Shown: one piece after another, positions 38,635-48,584 of the stretch
How positions within the stretch are numbered: the first letter of the stretch is position 1
Layout of the letters: every line of letters starts with the position of its first letter
NCBI RefSeq assembly: GCF_000365025.1
Contig: NZ_KB823011.1
Span: 702,621-766,620 of the forward strand
Source: Robiginitomaculum antarcticum DSM 21748
Lineage (GTDB): Bacteria; Pseudomonadota; Alphaproteobacteria; Caulobacterales; Maricaulaceae
Reading direction: 5' to 3'
DNA: 64,000 nt
The notes under the pieces: generated by a model
The model's database searches: none
Seen by the model: only the letters and a program-made list of their open reading frames with translations
Told to the model about the DNA's origin: nothing
Position numbers and translations under genes: made by a program

Positions 38635-39918
38635 ATGAGAAAATTACTAACCACCGCCCTCTCCGTCTCTTTACTGGCCATCGCTATACCGGCCATGGCT
38701 CAGGATAGCTTTGCGATTATCAACGCCAAGGTCGTGACGAATACCGGCCCGACAATTGAGAACGCGACAGTCCTGGTTCAGGACGGTAAAATCCGCGGCA
38801 TTGGCGCAACAGATTCCTCCGCCGCTGCGCCCAAGCCAAATGGCACAAGCATTATTGACGGCACAGGCCTATGGGTCACGCCCGGCATTTTTGCGCCTTA
38901 TGGACAAGTCGGCCTTGTCGAAGTGTCATTGGAATCCTCAACGCGCGACACGCGCGCCGGTGACAGCATAAGCCAGGCCAGCCTAAAAGCCGCAGAAGGG
39001 TTTAATCCTAAATCCTCCTCTGTCTCCGCCACGCGCGGCGAAGGCGTCACCCATGTGGCCATCGGGCTGTCCCCCCGAGCCTCCGTATTTGGCGGCATCG
39101 GCGCAATTGCCACGATGAGCGGTGATTTTGACAGCGTTCAAACCCCCGAAGCCTTTGCCTATGTGCAACTGGGCAGCAATGGCGCCAATCTTGCGGGCGG
39201 CAACCGCTCTGCATCTATGGCGCAGCTGCGCCAAGGCCTATCCGACGCCACGCGCCGTTATACCTCGCCCGATGACGGTGATGCTGTGCGCCGCGCCGAT
39301 GCGCTGGCGCTGCGCCCCGTTGTCGCCGGACGCATCCCGCTGATGATCGGGGCTGATCGCGCCTCTGACTTGCAGGCCATTGCCGGACTAAAACGCGACT
39401 TTCCAAACCTTCGTCTTGTCGTTCTGGGCGCATCTGAAGGCTGGATGGTTGCAGACGCGCTGACAGCGGCTAATGTCTCAGTGCTGATCGATCCGCAGGA
39501 AACCCTGCCTTACAGCTTTGATCAGGTCGCGACCCGTGCCGATAATGGCGCGCGCCTACAAGCAGCGGGCGTTCGCGTGGCCTTCATGCAGCGTAGCAGC
39601 GAGTTTAGCCATAATGTACGGCTACTGCCGCAACATGCCGGTAATGCCGTCGCGCAGGGCTTTACATGGGATCAGGCGTTCAAAGCGATCACATTGACGC
39701 CCGCCCAAATTTTCGGACGTCCGGATTTGGGCACATTGACGGTTGGGCAAACAGCAAATCTTGTCGTGTGGGACGGCGATCCTCTGGAAGTCATGACCGG
39801 CGCAAGGCGCGTTGTGATTGATGGCGAGGTTCAGGATATGACCAGCCGCCAAACAGAACTGGCCAAGCGTTATAACCCGAATAATACTTCGGATATGCCG
39901 CACGGCTATCGCAGGTAA
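38635..39918 (+). CDS. exported amidohydrolase-like protein lacking the HxH metal motif
   Basis: 427 residues with a clear signal peptide ending AMA. It keeps the N- and C-terminal amidohydrolase parts (WVTPGIF, GTLTVGQTANLVVWDGDP) but the HxH motif that should follow TPGI is replaced by FAPYGQVG, and the later His and Asp ligands are not evident. It is therefore probably not a metal-dependent hydrolase by itself. Next to the intact amidohydrolase it may be a non-catalytic partner or a different binding protein. Ends just before a strong terminator. Confidence 0.85.
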   Translation: MRKLLTTALSVSLLAIAIPAMAQDSFAIINAKVVTNTGPTIENATVLVQDGKIRGIGATDSSAAAPKPNGTSIIDGTGLWVTPGIFAPYGQVGLVEVSLESSTRDTRAGDSISQASLKAAEGFNPKSSSVSATRGEGVTHVAIGLSPRASVFGGIGAIATMSGDFDSVQTPEAFAYVQLGSNGANLAGGNRSASMAQLRQGLSDATRRYTSPDDGDAVRRADALALRPVVAGRIPLMIGADRASDLQAIAGLKRDFPNLRLVVLGASEGWMVADALTAANVSVLIDPQETLPYSFDQVATRADNGARLQAAGVRVAFMQRSSEFSHNVRLLPQHAGNAVAQGFTWDQAFKAITLTPAQIFGRPDLGTLTVGQTANLVVWDGDPLEVMTGARRVVIDGEVQDMTSRQTELAKRYNPNNTSDMPHGYRR

Positions 39919-39945
39919 GCTCGGGAAAGTCTTGAGAAATCAAAA

Positions 39946-39970
39946 AGCCCCGCCTGTTATGGACGGGGCT
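39946..39970 (+). terminator. rho-independent terminator after the amidohydrolase pair
   Basis: Stem AGCCCCG / CGGGGCT with an 11-base loop, followed by TTTTTTG. An A run on the left side could make it work on the minus strand as well, for the cytochrome gene that ends at 39979. Confidence 0.8.
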
Positions 39971-39978
39971 TTTTTGTT

Positions 39979-41106
39979 TCATCCCCGGTCGCAGCGGCCG
40001 TCCATCTGCGCAATCCATTGAGTGACCAAATCGACGCCTTCGTCGTGACGCAGTGACCGTCCAAGTTCGGGCATCATTTCCGCCGGATTGGTCGAGGCCA
40101 TGCGATAGGTAAAGATGGACTGTTCCGGCTTGCCCGGTACGATATCAAAATCTCGCCCGCCGGTTCCTGTTCCCGCCGCAATGGGAAGTTTACATATCCC
40201 TAAAGCGGGGCCATGCGGCGCGTCCGGCTCAAGGTTTAATCCTGACGTATCGGCAGGCCCGACCGGATTATGGCAATGCGCGCAATTTATATCCAGATAG
40301 GCCCGTGCGCGCGCGGCGGCTGTTTGCGCGCTATCCGTCCAGTCCGCATTTTTGGGCGCGTCACCCAAGATTGAAATCGGCCCTAAAATACCCAGTGACT
40401 GCCAGGCCGAGAGCTGATTTTGCGATGCCGAGTCGTAATCATAATCCTTGTTTAAATGCCGCGCCTTAGGCCCAATCGGCAGAATCTCCCGCGTTGTGGC
40501 ATTGGTCGCGTGGCACCCCGAGCATTGATTGACATTGGGCACAATATAGGAGAATTGCGCCGTATCCATGTCTTCGCCGCTTATCTCGAGCGGGATAATA
40601 TCACCTATGCGTTTGAGTTTCGCCTCCGTCTGCGCGGCATTCCAAACATAAGGAAATACTGCCCAGCCTGCTTCGCGCCGCACCAAAAGCCGCGTCTCGA
40701 TCAGACGCACTTCGGATAAATCGAAACGGCCATTTAGACGTTGCGCGGTATTATCATCGGTTTTTAAAACAGCGTCAGTGTCGCCGTCGCGCGGATAGTA
40801 AAAAGTTTTGGAAATGATCGTGCCAACGGGAAACGCGAAGGTCTCTGTGTCATTATATTCGGCCATCTGCCCGTCGGGCACCCAAACTGTCCGTAATTTA
40901 TGGGCGTAGTCAGAAAACAGTGCCGAGTTTAGATCATAAGGAACAACGCGTCCTGAGAGCCGCAAGTCTTTCCCGTCAACCGACAAAATATTCCACTCGG
41001 ACAATATTTCAGGATTACCCTGCGCGTGAAAGACAGGCTCACTTGGCGTTTTGCTACAGGCGCAAAGGAGGGCTGTCACCAAACCTATAATAAATGCCCG
41101 CCACAT
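39979..41106 (-). CDS. diheme c-type cytochrome lipoprotein (SO2930-like)
   Basis: 375-residue exported protein with a lipoprotein signal (LLCAC). Two CxxCH heme motifs: CSGCH (about residue 194) and CAHCH (about residue 276). The region between and before them has no known enzyme motif. It resembles the SO2930 family, which is typically encoded next to a parallel beta-helix protein, as here. It begins at ATG 41106, which overlaps the stop codon of that gene by one base. Probably a periplasmic or outer-surface electron carrier; donor and acceptor unknown. Confidence 0.85.
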   Translation of the reverse strand: MWRAFIIGLVTALLCACSKTPSEPVFHAQGNPEILSEWNILSVDGKDLRLSGRVVPYDLNSALFSDYAHKLRTVWVPDGQMAEYNDTETFAFPVGTIISKTFYYPRDGDTDAVLKTDDNTAQRLNGRFDLSEVRLIETRLLVRREAGWAVFPYVWNAAQTEAKLKRIGDIIPLEISGEDMDTAQFSYIVPNVNQCSGCHATNATTREILPIGPKARHLNKDYDYDSASQNQLSAWQSLGILGPISILGDAPKNADWTDSAQTAAARARAYLDINCAHCHNPVGPADTSGLNLEPDAPHGPALGICKLPIAAGTGTGGRDFDIVPGKPEQSIFTYRMASTNPAEMMPELGRSLRHDEGVDLVTQWIAQMDGRCDRG

Positions 41107-42335
41107 CAGTCAGCTAAAGCGAGCGTAACAGGGGGCAGCTTCTCCAGCTCGCATTTATGATCAGCCATATCTTTGGTCGGGCTTTTATATCCGCCCGGTC
41201 CGTCCGCATTGATCATCATAGTATCGCCATTATTGATACAAATGCGCATGGCCTCCGGCATCTTTCCGTCGACCATTTTAGCGTCATTTTTAAAGCCGTC
41301 CCAGAGCACATCCGGAAAGCGTCCTGTCAGGCCATACATGGCGGTTTTCAGAGCTTTTAAATCCAGACCGTCCGGCGAATTGCCGCCGCCCGAAAATCGG
41401 TTTCCGTAAATATAAATGGCTTCGGGGTAAGGATCGTATTCCGGATTGGCATTGTCTTGCGCGTAATTCGTCGAATAGACACTGGAGATAATTACATTGG
41501 CCGTACGGTGGTCACGCACATCATTATCAAAAATTTCAACGTGGTCATTAGAGTTGACGACAATGCCTGACCCTGCCGGAATGCTGGCGACAGGCGTGCC
41601 TTTATGGCCGAAATTTTTCGTATTGTTCTCATAGACCTCATTTCTAAACAGGCGGGCTCGCTTTCCTTCCTGCGCAAGGTTCGGCATATTAAAGACGAGA
41701 ATGCCGCCGGTATTATTCGTCGCGATATTGTCGTAGACATCGGCGTCGACTGTGTTCTCGATTTCAATTCCCGCAACGTTAAATTCAGCGCGATTACGAC
41801 GCACAATCACGTTTTTGGATTGCCCGATATACAGCCCCGCATCAGACGCGCCAATGGCGACATTATCTTCCATCAGGACGTTCGTCGTTTGGACGGGATA
41901 AATGCCGTAAGCTCCGTTTTTCGTGCTCGGCCCATTTGTCCATTCTGTGCGCACGCGGCGGATGATGATATTCTCGCCCTCTGTGATTTTAAGCGCGTCG
42001 CCGGTCGTGTCTTCAATCGCCAGGTCTTCGATGGTGAAATCACTTGCCGTGACCAGCAGGCCTTCTGCCCCCGCGACTTGGTCTTTAAATGACAGGATGG
42101 ATGTCCCCATCCCCTCGCCGCGTATCGTCACCCCGTCCACGGAAAGGCTTAGCCCGCGGTTCAGACTATGCGTGCCTGCAGGTATTGTTATGATGTCGCC
42201 GGGCTGTGCGTCCAAAAGCTGTGTTTGCAGCGTGTCTTGGTAATCCGTGTCAGCCTGCGGCGCGGACGTTTCAGGTGAACAAGCCGCCAATATTGCCGTC
42301 AGCATGACGGATGAGATTAAGAGTGCGCGTGTCAT
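41106..42335 (-). CDS. parallel beta-helix lipoprotein (NosD-like repeats)
   Basis: 409 residues from ATG 42335, which has GGGGAT before it and starts a lipoprotein signal ending LAAC; an in-frame ATG at 42437 adds a non-signal extension. After an early DIITIPAGTHSLN block come right-handed beta-helix repeats (NIIIRRVRTEW, NVLMEDNVA, NVIVRRNRAEF, DADVYDNIATN). It is paired with and overlaps the diheme cytochrome, so the two probably act together at the cell surface. Such helices bind polysaccharide or act as scaffolds; nothing more specific can be read. Confidence 0.87.
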   Translation of the reverse strand: MTRALLISSVMLTAILAACSPETSAPQADTDYQDTLQTQLLDAQPGDIITIPAGTHSLNRGLSLSVDGVTIRGEGMGTSILSFKDQVAGAEGLLVTASDFTIEDLAIEDTTGDALKITEGENIIIRRVRTEWTNGPSTKNGAYGIYPVQTTNVLMEDNVAIGASDAGLYIGQSKNVIVRRNRAEFNVAGIEIENTVDADVYDNIATNNTGGILVFNMPNLAQEGKRARLFRNEVYENNTKNFGHKGTPVASIPAGSGIVVNSNDHVEIFDNDVRDHRTANVIISSVYSTNYAQDNANPEYDPYPEAIYIYGNRFSGGGNSPDGLDLKALKTAMYGLTGRFPDVLWDGFKNDAKMVDGKMPEAMRICINNGDTMMINADGPGGYKSPTKDMADHKCELEKLPPVTLALAD

Positions 42336-42489
42336 AAATATCCCCATATTTTGCTGCAGTATTAAACAAATCCACGCTGCGGGCAATCGCACTATAATAG
42401 CGCTCTGAGACGAGAGTTTCGCCAGCGCGCTCTGCAATTTCCCAATGGACGCACTTGCCCGGAGTTAGCCCCTGCCTTACATCGCGTCC

Positions 42490-43875
42490 ATGACAAAACC
42501 AGTGCATATTATCGGCGGCGGACTCGCCGGATCAGAAGCGGCATGGCAAATCGCCAGTCGCGGCGTTCCCGTAATCCTTCACGAAATGCGCCCCGAGCGT
42601 AAAACCGCCGCCCATGAGACAGATGGGCTGGCGGAGCTGGTATGCTCAAACTCGTTTCGCAGTGATGATAAGCTTGGTAATGCCGTCGGGCTTTTGCACG
42701 AAGAAATGCGGCGATCCGGCTCACTGATTATGGGTATGGCGGATATGACCAAGCTGCCCGCCGGCGGCGCGCTGGCCGTTGACCGGGATCACTTCTCTGA
42801 AGCGGTGACAATGATTTTGCACGCCCATCCGATGATCACGATTGAGCGGGGCGAAGTCAAAGGCCTGCCGCCCAAGTCATGGGGCAATACCATCATCGCG
42901 ACAGGGCCGCTCACCAGCGAACCTCTGGCGAATGCAATACTCAAGCAAACGGGCGTCGACAGTCTCGCCTTTTTCGACGCCATTGCGCCCATCATCTATA
43001 AGGATAGCATCGATTTTGATATTGCCTGGATGCAGAGCCGTTATGACAAAAAAGGGCCGGGCGGAGACGGCGCGGACTATATTAATTGCCCGCTCAATGA
43101 AGCCCAATATCTTGAATTTGTCGATGCCTTAGTTAATAGCGACCAGACTGAGTTCAAAGACTGGGAAAAAGACACGCCCTATTTTGAGAGCTGCCTTCCG
43201 ATTGAAGTGATTGCCTCACGCGGGCCGGAAACGCTGCGCTGGGGTCCGATGAAGCCGGTCGGCCTGACCAATAAACATAATCCAACCGTTAAAGCGCACG
43301 CCATTGCGCAGCTGCGTCAGGATAATGCGCTGGGGACATTATACAATATGGTCGGATTTCAGACCAAGATGAAATATGGCGCGCAAACCGAGATTTTGCG
43401 CAAAATACCGGGATTGGAGAACGCAGTTTTTGCGCGTCTTGGCGGCATTCACCGCAATACATTTATCAACTCGCCCAAGCTGCTCAATACTCAACTCCAG
43501 CTTAAGGGCCGCGAAGATATTCGCTTTGCCGGCCAGATTATGGGCGTTGAAGGCTATGTTGAAAGTGCGGCATTGGGCCTGATCGCCGGCCAAATGGCTG
43601 CAGCGCAAGCGATGGGAAATAAACGCGGCGCACCTATGCCGACCACTGCGCTCGGCGCGCTCATCGAACATGTAACAGGCGGATTCATGACCGGGCCAAA
43701 AGCCAAGTTCCAGCCCATGAATGTCAATTTTGGCCTCTTCCCGCCCATTGACGGCATCGTCTTTAAAGGCCCGAATGGCGAGCGCATACGCGGTAAAGAT
43801 AAGACCCGTTTTCGTAAACGTCACCTCGCGCAGCGCGCATTGGTCGATATTGAGAAATGGATTAAGGTGGCTTAA
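42490..43875 (+). CDS. trmFO: methylenetetrahydrofolate-tRNA-(uracil-5-)-methyltransferase TrmFO
   Basis: Makes ribothymidine at position 54 of tRNA using FADH2 and methylene-tetrahydrofolate. 461 residues with the N-terminal FAD motif [24 protein letters not shown], and the C-terminal GEVKG... through [10 protein letters not shown] region of the TrmFO family. It is transcribed divergently from the beta-helix gene and overlaps the next gene's stop codon by 4 bases in a tail-to-tail fashion. Confidence 0.97.
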   Translation: MTKPVHIIGGGLAGSEAAWQIASRGVPVILHEMRPERKTAAHETDGLAELVCSNSFRSDDKLGNAVGLLHEEMRRSGSLIMGMADMTKLPAGGALAVDRDHFSEAVTMILHAHPMITIERGEVKGLPPKSWGNTIIATGPLTSEPLANAILKQTGVDSLAFFDAIAPIIYKDSIDFDIAWMQSRYDKKGPGGDGADYINCPLNEAQYLEFVDALVNSDQTEFKDWEKDTPYFESCLPIEVIASRGPETLRWGPMKPVGLTNKHNPTVKAHAIAQLRQDNALGTLYNMVGFQTKMKYGAQTEILRKIPGLENAVFARLGGIHRNTFINSPKLLNTQLQLKGREDIRFAGQIMGVEGYVESAALGLIAGQMAAAQAMGNKRGAPMPTTALGALIEHVTGGFMTGPKAKFQPMNVNFGLFPPIDGIVFKGPNGERIRGKDKTRFRKRHLAQRALVDIEKWIKVA

Positions 43876-44645
43876 ACCCGCCCCGTTATGACTACGCCCA
43901 TAAGGCGGAGTTGCTTGGCCAGCGGGCCCAGTGTGAGCCCGGTGGTGAGAGGGTCGAAATCACCGCCGGATTTAGCGATAAATTTCGGTACCAGACCCGC
44001 ATAAGCAATGGCCGGGATAAGGTCGGCGCTGACTTTGCCTGCACTCGCCTTTGCCACCTTATAATCCTCCAATGCGGCGGCGCGCAGATCGCCATAATCC
44101 AAATTAAGCAGCATAGCTTTATGGTAATAGCCATAAGCCCGAACCAGCCCCGCCATGCCCCAGCTGCGCCCCAGCAATCGTGCGAAATCCATATTTTCAT
44201 CAGGTGAAGCAATGCGCGCCGCTAATGTCATCAAGCGGCCCGACGTCTGCGCCGCATAATCGCGCGCTGCCGCAATATCGGCAAATGGCTCGGCCTCCAG
44301 ATCACCCATGCGGGCATCAATTAATTTATCAAGCCCAAATCGTGGCAGATTGCGGCGCCGCACCATCTGCGCCAGCGGCGTACTGACTTCGTGACTGCGC
44401 ACATTGCCGCCGCCATAAATTTCCTCAACCGCGTCACGCCACCATTGATATCGGATCGCCCCAACCATTGGTTCGCTGACCAGTTCCGGGATTTTAGCGA
44501 GCTCATAGTGAAACGCGTAAAGCGTCAGCAGATCATCGCGCACGCCCTTTGGCGCGAACAAAGCGGCGCGGCGGCGGTCAGGGTCATGTACCGCCAAGGC
44601 GTCAACCGCGGAGGGCGGCGCGGAAATTGTCTTTTCTCGGGACAA
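43872..44645 (-). CDS. squalene/phytoene synthase-like protein without the Asp-rich motifs (NDUFAF6-like)
   Basis: 257 residues with the isoprenoid-synthase helical fold, including [11 protein letters not shown] and [16 protein letters not shown]. The two Asp-rich motifs that bind diphosphate in true squalene and phytoene synthases are missing at those places. Proteins of this kind in alphaproteobacteria and mitochondria (NDUFAF6 type) are linked to respiratory complex I assembly rather than to isoprenoid synthesis; I infer that role here without direct evidence. No carotenoid genes are nearby. Diverges from sodB. Confidence 0.85.
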   Translation of the reverse strand: MSREKTISAPPSAVDALAVHDPDRRRAALFAPKGVRDDLLTLYAFHYELAKIPELVSEPMVGAIRYQWWRDAVEEIYGGGNVRSHEVSTPLAQMVRRRNLPRFGLDKLIDARMGDLEAEPFADIAAARDYAAQTSGRLMTLAARIASPDENMDFARLLGRSWGMAGLVRAYGYYHKAMLLNLDYGDLRAAALEDYKVAKASAGKVSADLIPAIAYAGLVPKFIAKSGGDFDPLTTGLTLGPLAKQLRLMGVVITGRV

Positions 44646-44749
44646 ATCAAACTCTTTTGGTAAATTCGGTCGATTACGGGTCGCAAACGGAACTGTAGCG
44701 GCGTATCAACCGTAGTAAATACAAGACCACATTATAAATGGAGAGACTT

Positions 44750-45349
44750 ATGGCTATTGAACTGCCCGACCTACCTTATGCCCGTGACGCCCTTGCCCCG
44801 ACAATTAGCGAAAATACGCTGAACTATCACTACGGCAAGCATCATCAGGCTTATGTCAACAAACTCAATGACATGATCAAAGACACGGATTTTGAAGATG
44901 CCAGCCTTGTTGCGATTGTCAAAAATACAGCCGGCGAGAAAGAACGCCAAGGCATGTTTAACAATGCCGCGCAGGTTTGGAACCACACATTTTACTGGCA
45001 CTCCATGACCCCTAAAGGCGGCGGCAAGCCGTCCGGTAAAATCGCTAAAGCGATTGATGAGAGCTTTGGCAGTTATGATAAGTTCTGCGAAGCCTTTAAA
45101 GCTAAAGGCGGCGGCCAGTTCGGCTCCGGTTGGGCCTGGCTTGTTCAAAATGAAGACGGCTCTTTAGAGGTACGCAATACGCCAAATGCAAAAACGCCTC
45201 TGACAGATGAGAGCGTCACGCCGCTCCTGACCATGGATGTCTGGGAACACGCCTATTATTTGGACTACCAAAACAGTCGTCCGAATTACATGAATTCGTT
45301 TCTCGATAAATTAGTCAATTGGGAATTTGCTGAACAAAATATGTCTTAA
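44750..45349 (+). CDS. sodB: superoxide dismutase (Fe-type)
   Basis: Cytosolic enzyme that converts superoxide to peroxide and oxygen. 199 residues from ATG 44750, with GGAGAG before it. Metal ligands are His27, His79, Asp163 and His167; the surroundings ([19 protein letters not shown]) fit the iron or cambialistic group. No export signal. Ends at a strong hairpin terminator shared with secF on the other strand. Confidence 0.97.
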   Translation: MAIELPDLPYARDALAPTISENTLNYHYGKHHQAYVNKLNDMIKDTDFEDASLVAIVKNTAGEKERQGMFNNAAQVWNHTFYWHSMTPKGGGKPSGKIAKAIDESFGSYDKFCEAFKAKGGGQFGSGWAWLVQNEDGSLEVRNTPNAKTPLTDESVTPLLTMDVWEHAYYLDYQNSRPNYMNSFLDKLVNWEFAEQNMS

Positions 45350-45385
45350 TTCCTCCAGCCATTTGATGGCGATACTCCCCAATAA

Positions 45386-45409
45386 ATAAGCCCGCGCAAG
45401 CGGGCTTAT
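45386..45409. terminator. bidirectional terminator between sodB and secF
   Basis: Stem ATAAGCCCGC / GCGGGCTTAT with loop GCAA, followed on the plus strand by TTTTTATG and on the minus strand by TTATTGG. Serves both converging genes. Confidence 0.85.
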
Positions 45410-45433
45410 TTTTATGCAAATTAGCTTCCGCTG

Positions 45434-46432
45434 TTAGACGGCCACGGCCCTTTCAGGCTCACCTGACGGCCGCTTTACGCCCAGCAGAAGCAGAAGCGGC
45501 GAAGCCACGAAAATAGAGGAGTAGGTCCCGACAAAGACGCCCCAGATCATCGCGAAACTAAAGCCGCGCAGACCTTCACCGCCAAGAATGTAGAGTGAGA
45601 ACAATGCCAGTAAGGTCGTCAATGACGTCATAATCGTACGGGACAAAGTATCATTGATCGACAGGTTTAAAACGTCGGGCAGCAGCATCTTCTTATATTT
45701 ACGAAGGTTCTCCCGTATCCTGTCGTAAACGATCACCGTATCGTTGAGTGAGTAACCCACAATCGTCAAAATCGCGGCGACGATGGAGAGGTTAAATTCA
45801 ATCTGAAGCAGTTCGAACACGCCCAGCGTCAACGCTACGTCATGAGCCAGCGCTATAACCGCGCCCAGCGCAAACTGCCATTCAAACCGGATCCAGATAT
45901 AGAGCAAAACCATGGTCAGCGAGGCGACAACGGCAATCATGCCTTTTGTGCGAAGTTCGCCCGAGACCTTGGAGCCCAGCACGCTGGCACTCATATTGAC
46001 GCGCTGTACGCCAAATTCGGTCTCCAGCATCGTTTGGACGCGTTCCAATGTGTCTTGCTGCAGACGGGCGTCTTTGAGAGAAATTTCGTCCTCAGTGCCT
46101 TCGAACGGAGCTTCAGGATCCTGCAAGGCATAAGAGAGACGGACGCCGGGCAAATCACTGCCGGAAAGAGATATTGTCTGCACGCCCACATCCCCGATAT
46201 TAAGGGCGTTACCGGCGCTGCGAATGGCTTCGACATCCGGCTGCTGATCCATCGTAAACTGGATAACGGAGCCGCCTTTAAAGTCGATGCCGTAATTCAG
46301 CCCGTTGGAGAAAAATAGAAACAGTGAGAATAATACGGCTACGACAGAAATAATTCCTGCAATAATCCGCATTTTGATAAATGGAATTTTCGGCGACATC
46401 GGAAGGATCCGCACCATAGAAATATCAAACAT
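45434..46432 (-). CDS. secF: protein translocase subunit SecF
   Basis: 332-residue inner-membrane subunit that with SecD uses the proton gradient to assist Sec export. One N-terminal membrane helix, a large periplasmic domain (about 30-135), then five C-terminal helices with the family motif YSLNDTVIVYDRIREN. It follows secD by 9 bases in the operon yajC-secD-secF. Length is normal. Confidence 0.98.
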   Translation of the reverse strand: MFDISMVRILPMSPKIPFIKMRIIAGIISVVAVLFSLFLFFSNGLNYGIDFKGGSVIQFTMDQQPDVEAIRSAGNALNIGDVGVQTISLSGSDLPGVRLSYALQDPEAPFEGTEDEISLKDARLQQDTLERVQTMLETEFGVQRVNMSASVLGSKVSGELRTKGMIAVVASLTMVLLYIWIRFEWQFALGAVIALAHDVALTLGVFELLQIEFNLSIVAAILTIVGYSLNDTVIVYDRIRENLRKYKKMLLPDVLNLSINDTLSRTIMTSLTTLLALFSLYILGGEGLRGFSFAMIWGVFVGTYSSIFVASPLLLLLGVKRPSGEPERAVAV

Positions 46433-46441
46433 GGCAGTCTC

Positions 46442-48049
46442 CTAAATCGGCAAAGTTTTTGGCCGCGCGCGCTTATGCCAAATAGAGGTGAACAGGCGGG
46501 CAACGATGACGGCGGTAAATACGCTCATTACGATCCCGATCATCAGGGTAACGGCGAAGCCTCGGATAGGACCCGAGCCGACAAAATACAGCGTCGCCGC
46601 CGCAATTAGCGTCGTGATATTGGCGTCCAAGATCGGCGCCATAGACAGGCGGTAGCCAGTATCAATGGCGTTAAGCGGCGGACGGCCATTAGCCGCTTCC
46701 TCGCGGATACGCTCAAAAATTAAAACATTGGCATCCACAGCCATACCAATTGTCAGGATAATACCCGCAATTCCCGGCAGGGTCAGCGTCGCGCCCAATA
46801 GCGATAAGGCTGCAGCTATAAGAATAATATTAAATGTCAGAGCCAGATTGGCAAATAATCCAAAGCGAAAGCCATACATGAAGAACATAAATATAGCGAC
46901 GCCGAGCAGACCGACTGAGGCGGCAACCTTGCCCGCACGAATAGAATCTTCGCCCAGCTCCGCGCCGACCGTTTGTTCTTCTACCACAACTAGCTTGGCC
47001 GGCAGCGCGCCGGCGTTCAGCAACAGTGACAACTCACGCGCGCTCTCTGAGGTGAAATCACCTTCGATAAAACCACGCCCGCCTAAAATAGCCCCGTTAA
47101 TACGCGGCGCACTAATAACCACATCATCAAGAACAACCGCAAAACGCTTGCCAAGATTATTCGATGTTGTCCGGCCAAAGGCCACGGCACCCTTTGTATT
47201 GAATGTGAAATTAACAATTGCGTAGCCGCCCTCAGGATGCAGGCCCGCCGACGAATTTTTAAGGTCTTCGCCCGTAACTTCCGGACGTTCTTTCAAGATA
47301 TAAGGGACGCCGCCGTCGTCAAACTTCAAAATATGAAGCGGACGGACTTTGCCTTGATCTACGGCGCGGCGCAGCTCGTTTTCATCAGCTTCGCGCACCA
47401 AATGAAAGCTCATATTGGCTGTATCTTCGATCCGCGCTTTAATCTCACCCACATTTTTAGCGCCCGGAACTTGGAGTAAAATACGGCTATCGCCTTCGGG
47501 CGCCAGCGTCATTTCTGTCGTTCCGGTTGGGTCAATCCGGTTACGCAATACGTCAATAGACTGATCTACTGTGCGTTTTTTGATATCGTCCACATAATCT
47601 TCGGTCGGCGTAATGCGAAAACCGCGCTCGCCAACCTGTTCAATTTTGAGAGTCTTGGCGCCGCCAATTTGATTATCCTTAATCGAAACCGCTAAATCGC
47701 CCATAGCCGTCATTGCCGGCCCAATATCTTCAGCTTTAGCAACCCGTCCGGTAATCGTTTTACCGTCTTGAGTAATGTTAGTCGCAATAATTTTAGCTTC
47801 ACGCAGACTAAGTTTAACCGCTGACAACTCATTGGTCAGCACGCGGTTCATGACATCGTCTATATCGACTTCGAGAAGCATATGTGCGCCGCCCTGTAAA
47901 TCCAGACCCAGATTTATTGTCTCTTTTGGAAGAAACCCGGGAAGGCTTTCGCGGGTTTGTTCATTTAAGAGATTGGGCGCGGCCAGGATAATGCCTAACA
48001 GCAAAGCGATGGTGATCATAATGATCTTGAACCGGGAGAAATAAAGCAT
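46442..48049 (-). CDS. secD: protein translocase subunit SecD
   Basis: 535-residue partner of SecF. N-terminal membrane helix, GLDLQGGAHMLLEVD (the D1 motif) and a large periplasmic region, then the C-terminal membrane domain with GMAVDANVLIFERIREE. Middle gene of the operon; 34 bases after yajC. Confidence 0.98.
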   Translation of the reverse strand: MLYFSRFKIIMITIALLLGIILAAPNLLNEQTRESLPGFLPKETINLGLDLQGGAHMLLEVDIDDVMNRVLTNELSAVKLSLREAKIIATNITQDGKTITGRVAKAEDIGPAMTAMGDLAVSIKDNQIGGAKTLKIEQVGERGFRITPTEDYVDDIKKRTVDQSIDVLRNRIDPTGTTEMTLAPEGDSRILLQVPGAKNVGEIKARIEDTANMSFHLVREADENELRRAVDQGKVRPLHILKFDDGGVPYILKERPEVTGEDLKNSSAGLHPEGGYAIVNFTFNTKGAVAFGRTTSNNLGKRFAVVLDDVVISAPRINGAILGGRGFIEGDFTSESARELSLLLNAGALPAKLVVVEEQTVGAELGEDSIRAGKVAASVGLLGVAIFMFFMYGFRFGLFANLALTFNIILIAAALSLLGATLTLPGIAGIILTIGMAVDANVLIFERIREEAANGRPPLNAIDTGYRLSMAPILDANITTLIAAATLYFVGSGPIRGFAVTLMIGIVMSVFTAVIVARLFTSIWHKRARPKTLPI

Positions 48050-48083
48050 AGGGCGCGGCCTTACTGACGACTAAATATAGATT

Positions 48084-48419
48084 TTAGGATTTGGATTTCT
48101 TGCCTGTATCATTGGCAGGCGCCGGCTTGCCGCGCACATCAGCGATGGTTTGTTTGACGACTTTAACGCGCGTACCTTCGGAAATTTCAACGGTCACGTC
48201 ATTATCATCAACTTTGGTAATTTTACCTACGATCCCGCCGCTGGTCACAACCGTGTCCCCGCGCGATAATCCGGCGATCATGCCGCGATGCGCTTTCGCC
48301 CGGTTTTGTTGAGGGCGCCACAGCAGAAAATAGAATATCAGTATAAGCGGCACGAATAAAATAAGATTGCCGACAATTCCGCTGCCGCCGGGGGCGGCTT
48401 GCATAAGTGGAAAAAACAT
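48084..48419 (-). CDS. yajC: preprotein translocase subunit YajC
   Basis: 111-residue inner-membrane protein associated with SecDF. A single N-terminal membrane helix (LILFVPLILIFYFLLW) followed by the family segment RPQQNRAKAHRGMI and a small soluble domain (GDTVVTSGGIVGKITKV). First gene of yajC-secD-secF. Confidence 0.97.
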   Translation of the reverse strand: MFFPLMQAAPGGSGIVGNLILFVPLILIFYFLLWRPQQNRAKAHRGMIAGLSRGDTVVTSGGIVGKITKVDDNDVTVEISEGTRVKVVKQTIADVRGKPAPANDTGKKSKS

Positions 48420-48584
48420 AAAGTCCCCTATATAAGATTTTGCGTGGCTCAGTCGCCCGCGTTTGCAGGATATATAGAGAGCGCAGTTCTAAACGCAACG
48501 GGCCAGCAGCCAAGTTTTTTCCCTTAAAACACAAAACCGCACCTCAAAGCGGGATGCGGCCTGTTTTCAGCGATGTGCGGGACG

